In this document: positions 5,764 to 7,681 of the stretch, in pieces | Layout: every line of letters begins with the position of its first letter | Position numbering within the stretch: the first letter of the stretch is position 1 | Made by a program: the position numbers and the translations under genes | Assembly: GCA_038231615.1 (NCBI GenBank) | Contig: JBBRLA010000417.1 | Coordinates: forward strand, 1 to 7,681 | Direction of reading: 5' to 3' | Source: JBBRLA01 sp038231615 | Lineage (GTDB): Bacteria > Myxococcota_A > Polyangia > Palsa-1104 > JAEUJZ01 | DNA length: 7,681 nucleotides | The notes under the pieces: generated by a model | Told to the model about the DNA's origin: nothing | The model's input: only the letters and a program-made list of their open reading frames with translations | Database searches by the model: none

Positions 5764-7681
5764 TCCCCAAGGAGTGCAAGCGGCTCGCCGAGGTGGACTT
5801 TCCCATCGCCGTGGTATCGAAGTGGGCGGTCAAGGAGAAGACCATCCGGCATGGGCATCCAGCGACGTTGCACATGTGGTGGGCTCGCCGACCACTGGCA
5901 GCATGCCGGGCCATGCTGATGGCCCTACTCTTGCCAGATCATTGTGAAGCAAAATGCCCTTCTGATTTCAAGAAGCAAGCACGATCTCTGCTGCCCGATG
6001 TCCTGGGCTCAATCGGCAAGGCGGACAAAGACCTGCGAGGGGCGCTACTCAAGTTCATTGGCGACTTCTCGAATTGGGAAACAGCCTCACATCCCTTGTA
6101 TCTAAAAGTTGCTCGCGGCCTAATAAAGGCCGCGCACGGCGAAGAGCCGCCATTGGTCGTGGATCCATTCGCTGGAGGTGGATCGATTCCTCTGGAAGCG
6201 TTGCGCCTGGGCTGCGAGGCGTTCGCCAGCGACTTAAATCCAGTGGCTTGTCTGATCGACAAGGTGATGCTGGAAGACATCCCACGCAGTGGGCCGGCGC
6301 TCGCTGAAGAACTGAAGCTCAAGGGGGCGGAGGTGAAGGCAGCAGCAGAAAAGGCCCTGGCGGGTATCTATCCCAACGATCCCGATGGCGCTCTGCCGAT
6401 CGCATTTCTGTGGGCCAGGACCGTGCGCTGCGAGGCGCCGGCTTGCGGTGCTGAGATTCCGCTCGTGCGGTCATTCTGGCTGGCCAAGAGGCCTGGACGA
6501 AAGCGGGCGCTGCGCTTTCGCATTGAAAGGCAGCGAGGCGAGCAACCCCAGATCGAACTTGAAGTCTTTGCTCCGGAAAATGACCGCGAGATCCAACCCG
6601 GGACCGTAAAGCTGGCGAAGGCGACTTGCCTCGCTTGCAACATAGTTCTTGCCGCGGAGCGGGTACGTTCACAGCTTCGAGAACGGAAGGGCGGCGGAGA
6701 TGTGGTCTTTGATGAAGAGGGCCGTCGGATCGGTGGGGCGCGGCTTCTCTCAGTGGTCTTGCTCAGACCCGGACAAACGGGGCGTTACTACCGGATTGCC
6801 AACAGCAGTGATTATGACGCCATGAGAATGGCATCGAAGGCCCTTCGACAAAAGGTCAGCACGCTCGAAGGTTCGGGACTCTCGATTGTGCCCGATGAAC
6901 CTACTCCTCAGGATGGAACAGGAAGCGTCGGCGGCGGTTATCGGACCAGAAAGTATGGCATTCTTCGATTTGGAGATTTTTTCACCGAACGGCAGAAACT
7001 GGCACTGGTGACATTGAGCAATATCATTAGTCAAAAAGCTCCCAGCCAAACTCTCCAAGAACTACTGGGGCTTGCGCTCACTCGCACAGCAAATGCCGGT
7101 TGCTCGCTATGCCGTTGGGACATCTCGCGTGAGAATCATCAAGGAGTTTTCTCGCGCCAAGCAATCCCAATTGTATGGGATTTCAGCGAAGGTAATCCAC
7201 TGTCATCCGCCACTGGCGGATATGAAGGTGCATTGGAGTGGATAGCTAATGTTGTCGAAGCATGGCCCAAATCCGGTATCGGACAGGTCCAACTTGCAGA
7301 CGCGGCAGAATCGCCCCTCCCGTCCGATTCGGTAGGGGTGTGGTTTACCGACCCGCCCTACTATGACGCCGTGCCGTATGCCGACTTGTCTGACTACTTC
7401 TTCGTCTGGCTGAGGCGTCTCCTGCCCAAACATCCGTTATTGAGAGATCCCTTTGATCCTCGAAACCCGCTGACGCCCAAAACGCGCGAGGCGGTGCGGG
7501 ACGAGCAATCTCATCTCGACGGCCGGCCCAAAAAATCCACAGGCTGGTACGAAGACAAGATGCATGCAGCATTCACCGAGGGCCGTCGTGTTCTTCGGGA
7601 TGACGGCATCGGATCAGTCGTGTTCGCTCACAAGACCACCGAGGGGTGGGAAGCGCTCCTCTCAGGTCTGATTCGGGGCAA
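5760..7681 (+). CDS. drmMI: DUF1156/COG1743 adenine-specific DNA methyltransferase, probable DISARM DrmMI (3' end cut by window)
   Basis: The reading frame is open from ATG 5760 to the window edge, giving 640 codons of an incomplete gene. It should transfer a methyl group from SAM to adenine N6 in host DNA, so that the defence system can tell self from phage. Residues about 8-55 are the DUF1156 signature, with KTIRHGHPATLHMWWARRPL at about 28-47. The SAM-binding motif I is DPFAGGGS (135-142). The catalytic motif is DPPYY (531-535). Motif I precedes DPPY by about 390 residues, an alpha-class-like order with a large insert that probably holds target recognition. Within it lie CxxxxC (224, 229) and CxxC (290, 293), a likely zinc ribbon as in COG1743, and a further CSLC (448-451). 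After DPPY, a conserved-looking segment (about 600-635) ends in GIGSVVFAHKT and GWEALL. Family members are usually longer, so several hundred residues probably lie outside. Parts of the gene use more A/T-ending codons than the helicase. Similar DUF1156 methylases also occur with DUF499 genes in other defence cassettes, so the DISARM label rests on the DrmD neighbour. Confidence 0.85.
   Translation, partial: MIPKECKRLAEVDFPIAVVSKWAVKEKTIRHGHPATLHMWWARRPLAACRAMLMALLLPDHCEAKCPSDFKKQARSLLPDVLGSIGKADKDLRGALLKFIGDFSNWETASHPLYLKVARGLIKAAHGEEPPLVVDPFAGGGSIPLEALRLGCEAFASDLNPVACLIDKVMLEDIPRSGPALAEELKLKGAEVKAAAEKALAGIYPNDPDGALPIAFLWARTVRCEAPACGAEIPLVRSFWLAKRPGRKRALRFRIERQRGEQPQIELEVFAPENDREIQPGTVKLAKATCLACNIVLAAERVRSQLRERKGGGDVVFDEEGRRIGGARLLSVVLLRPGQTGRYYRIANSSDYDAMRMASKALRQKVSTLEGSGLSIVPDEPTPQDGTGSVGGGYRTRKYGILRFGDFFTERQKLALVTLSNIISQKAPSQTLQELLGLALTRTANAGCSLCRWDISRENHQGVFSRQAIPIVWDFSEGNPLSSATGGYEGALEWIANVVEAWPKSGIGQVQLADAAESPLPSDSVGVWFTDPPYYDAVPYADLSDYFFVWLRRLLPKHPLLRDPFDPRNPLTPKTREAVRDEQSHLDGRPKKSTGWYEDKMHAAFTEGRRVLRDDGIGSVVFAHKTTEGWEALLSGLIRG

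Overview
The window is GC-rich DNA from a bacterium, with strong G/C preference at third codon positions in the large genes and ordinary Shine-Dalgarno sites. A proteobacterium is plausible, but nothing here fixes the species. No rRNA, tRNA, CRISPR array or transposase is visible. The content is accessory: the start of an anti-phage defence operon with possible regulators upstream.

Layout. Positions 1-246 are non-coding and rich in a short CGGAC/CGGACAG word. On the minus strand, 247-1488 encodes an unusual two-part protein: an N-terminal XRE-type helix-turn-helix fused to a methyltransferase of the EgtD-like (histidine-specific SAM-dependent) fold. A relatively AT-rich divergent intergenic region follows, with a palindrome at 1682-1707. 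On the plus strand come two small overlapping genes: a ribbon-helix-helix-like protein (1706-1954) and a 50-residue helical protein (1929-2081). A 220-base leader with two mutually exclusive hairpins and a possible promoter precedes the main operon.

Main operon. 2302-5763 encodes a 1153-residue SNF2-family helicase with complete motifs and a C-terminal DUF3883 domain (PD-(D/E)XK-like). It matches the DISARM class 1 helicase DrmD. Its stop overlaps, as ATGA, the start of a DUF1156/COG1743-type adenine DNA methyltransferase matching DrmMI, which runs off the right edge after 640 codons. In known class 1 DISARM loci these two precede drmA, drmB and drmC, which would lie beyond the window.

How they may work together. 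In DISARM, the methylase marks host DNA, and the helicase with the DrmABC core blocks incoming phage DNA. The small RHH-like protein and the HTH-methyltransferase are candidate regulators or accessories. That link is inferred from position only.
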